Of a stretch of DNA of 64,000 nt, positions 63,393 to 64,000 are shown piece after piece. The DNA comes from Brevundimonas viscosa. Lineage in GTDB: Bacteria; Pseudomonadota; Alphaproteobacteria; Caulobacterales; Caulobacteraceae. Positions within the stretch are counted from its first letter, which is position 1. The number at the start of each line of letters is the position of its first letter. The notes below the pieces were generated by a model that had not been told where the DNA came from, ran no database searches, and worked only from the letters and a program-made list of their open reading frames with translations. Both the position numbers and the translations under genes were made by a program. The stretch spans positions 124,001 through 188,000 of the forward strand of contig NZ_FOZV01000004.1 of NCBI RefSeq assembly GCF_900116065.1. Direction: 5' to 3'.

Positions 63393-64000
63393 ATGCGCCG
63401 ACAGATGATTCTCGCCGCCGCCAGCTGGCTGACGCTGTCCGTCGCGGCGGCCGTCGTGGCCCAGGAAGCGCAGCCGCTGGCGATCGGCGCCAGCGTCGAG
63501 GGGGAGATCGGGGAGGGCGACGCACGCCATCCCGAGGGCTTCTACCGCTACGACGCCTATGCCTTCGAGGCGCGGGCGGGGCAGAGGCTGGAGGCGGTGA
63601 TGCGGTCTTCCGCCTTCGACGCCGCCCTGGCCCTTCACGATCCGGAGGGCGCGGAGGAGCCGCTCGCATTCGACGACGACGGGCTCGGCGAAGGCACCGA
63701 CGCCCGCCTGCGCTTCACCGCTGAACGGACCGGCACCCACATCCTGCGGGCGCGAACCCTGGCCGAGGCGGGCGCAGGCGCCTACACGCTGGCGCTTGTG
63801 GAACGCCCCCAGGCGCGACCGGCGCCGCGCCCCTCCCCGATCCGATTGGGGCGGACCGTCGAGGGCGAACTGAACGCACGCGATCCGGAGACGGACGAGG
63901 GCCTCCCGTACGACACGTGGAGCTTCCGGGCGGGGGAGGGCGAACGGTTCGCCATCGCGCTCGACAGCGAGGACTTCGATCCCGTGGTCCGGGTCGGGCG
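63393..64000 (+). CDS. Secreted protein with PPC-like repeats (3' truncated by window edge)
   Basis: The frame opens at an ATG at 63393, with GAGGGGAC upstream, and stays open to the window end, giving 202 residues. A signal peptide ([18 protein letters not shown]) is followed by two related units, each starting with a [12 protein letters not shown] or [16 protein letters not shown] motif and continuing through [18 protein letters not shown] or [18 protein letters not shown]. This is the pre-peptidase C-terminal (PPC) beta-sandwich pattern. The full protein may carry a peptidase or further repeats beyond the edge. Confidence 0.8.
   Translation, partial: MRRQMILAAASWLTLSVAAAVVAQEAQPLAIGASVEGEIGEGDARHPEGFYRYDAYAFEARAGQRLEAVMRSSAFDAALALHDPEGAEEPLAFDDDGLGEGTDARLRFTAERTGTHILRARTLAEAGAGAYTLALVERPQARPAPRPSPIRLGRTVEGELNARDPETDEGLPYDTWSFRAGEGERFAIALDSEDFDPVVRVG

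Overview
The window looks like chromosomal DNA of an alphaproteobacterium of the order Caulobacterales, probably Brevundimonas or a close relative. The evidence is the very high GC content (roughly 70% by eye), a circularly permuted two-piece ssrA (tmRNA) gene, an alphaproteobacterial SspB, a TipN-like polarity protein, the mreB-mreC-mreD-mrdA-rodA rod-shape operon, and short dispersed GC-rich hairpin repeats of the kind common in this group. I see no prophage, insertion sequence, CRISPR array or plasmid backbone. Genes are tightly packed: adjacent genes often overlap by 4 bases (ATGA/GTGA) and convergent stop codons often interlock.

Layout. 1-6.9 kb: small conserved proteins, fumC, a secreted cyclophilin overlapping a RusA-type nuclease, a C13 (legumain-like) peptidase coupled to a GFA-domain protein, sspB followed upstream by the permuted ssrA, two tandem small secreted paralogues and miaA. 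7-14.5 kb: apbC/mrp, an unrecognised 350-residue protein, a thyA-mazG-like-hypothetical-folA-ybjQ operon, a DUF924 gene and a divergent ketol-acid reductoisomerase with overlapping start codons, and a two-domain inhibitor-like secreted protein. 14.6-17.8 kb: tRNA-Pro, tRNA-Gln, a degenerate histidine kinase opposite a single-domain response regulator, an acetyltransferase and a DUF1036 protein. 17.8-24.4 kb: oligopeptidase B-like peptidase, trypsin-like peptidase, acyl-CoA dehydrogenase, cytochrome b561, Sua5-type enzyme. 24.4-27.9 kb: an iron-uptake unit (TonB receptor behind a Fur-like operator, PepSY reductase-like protein, small membrane protein). 28-32.6 kb: hydroxybutyrate dehydrogenase, yaaA, nnrD, then glnB-glnA with a strong terminator. 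32.6-41.8 kb: lipoprotein, tatABC, rnhA, NfeD/SPFH pair, Nudix, FAD-linked oxidase, fabD-fabG, aspartate aminotransferase. 42-44.2 kb: bacterial alternative oxidase, TVP38 membrane protein, glutathione transferase. 44.4-50.9 kb: rod-shape operon. 50.9-51.6 kb: the only long gene-free stretch, with repeats and a folded hairpin. 51.6-64 kb: proline iminopeptidase, DUF423, MFS transporter, a catalytically dead C15-peptidase homologue downstream of the TipN-like gene, a phospholipase D / endonuclease-phosphatase module with a candidate EcfG-type promoter, a LemA/TPM-domain operon, folD, and a truncated PPC-domain protein at the right edge.

How the genes fit together. The clearest functional link is sspB beside ssrA: the adaptor and the RNA that writes the tag it reads. 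glnB-glnA is a nitrogen-control pair; thyA, folA and (far away) folD serve folate and dTMP synthesis; tatABC exports folded proteins; mreBCD, PBP2 and RodA build the lateral wall and the TipN-like protein probably marks poles. Nothing here is a clear-cut undescribed system. The best candidates for new biology are the His-less kinase with its response regulator, the dead C15 peptidase next to the TipN-like gene, the ApbC that lacks its cysteine loop, and the structured element in the 51.0-51.5 kb gap.
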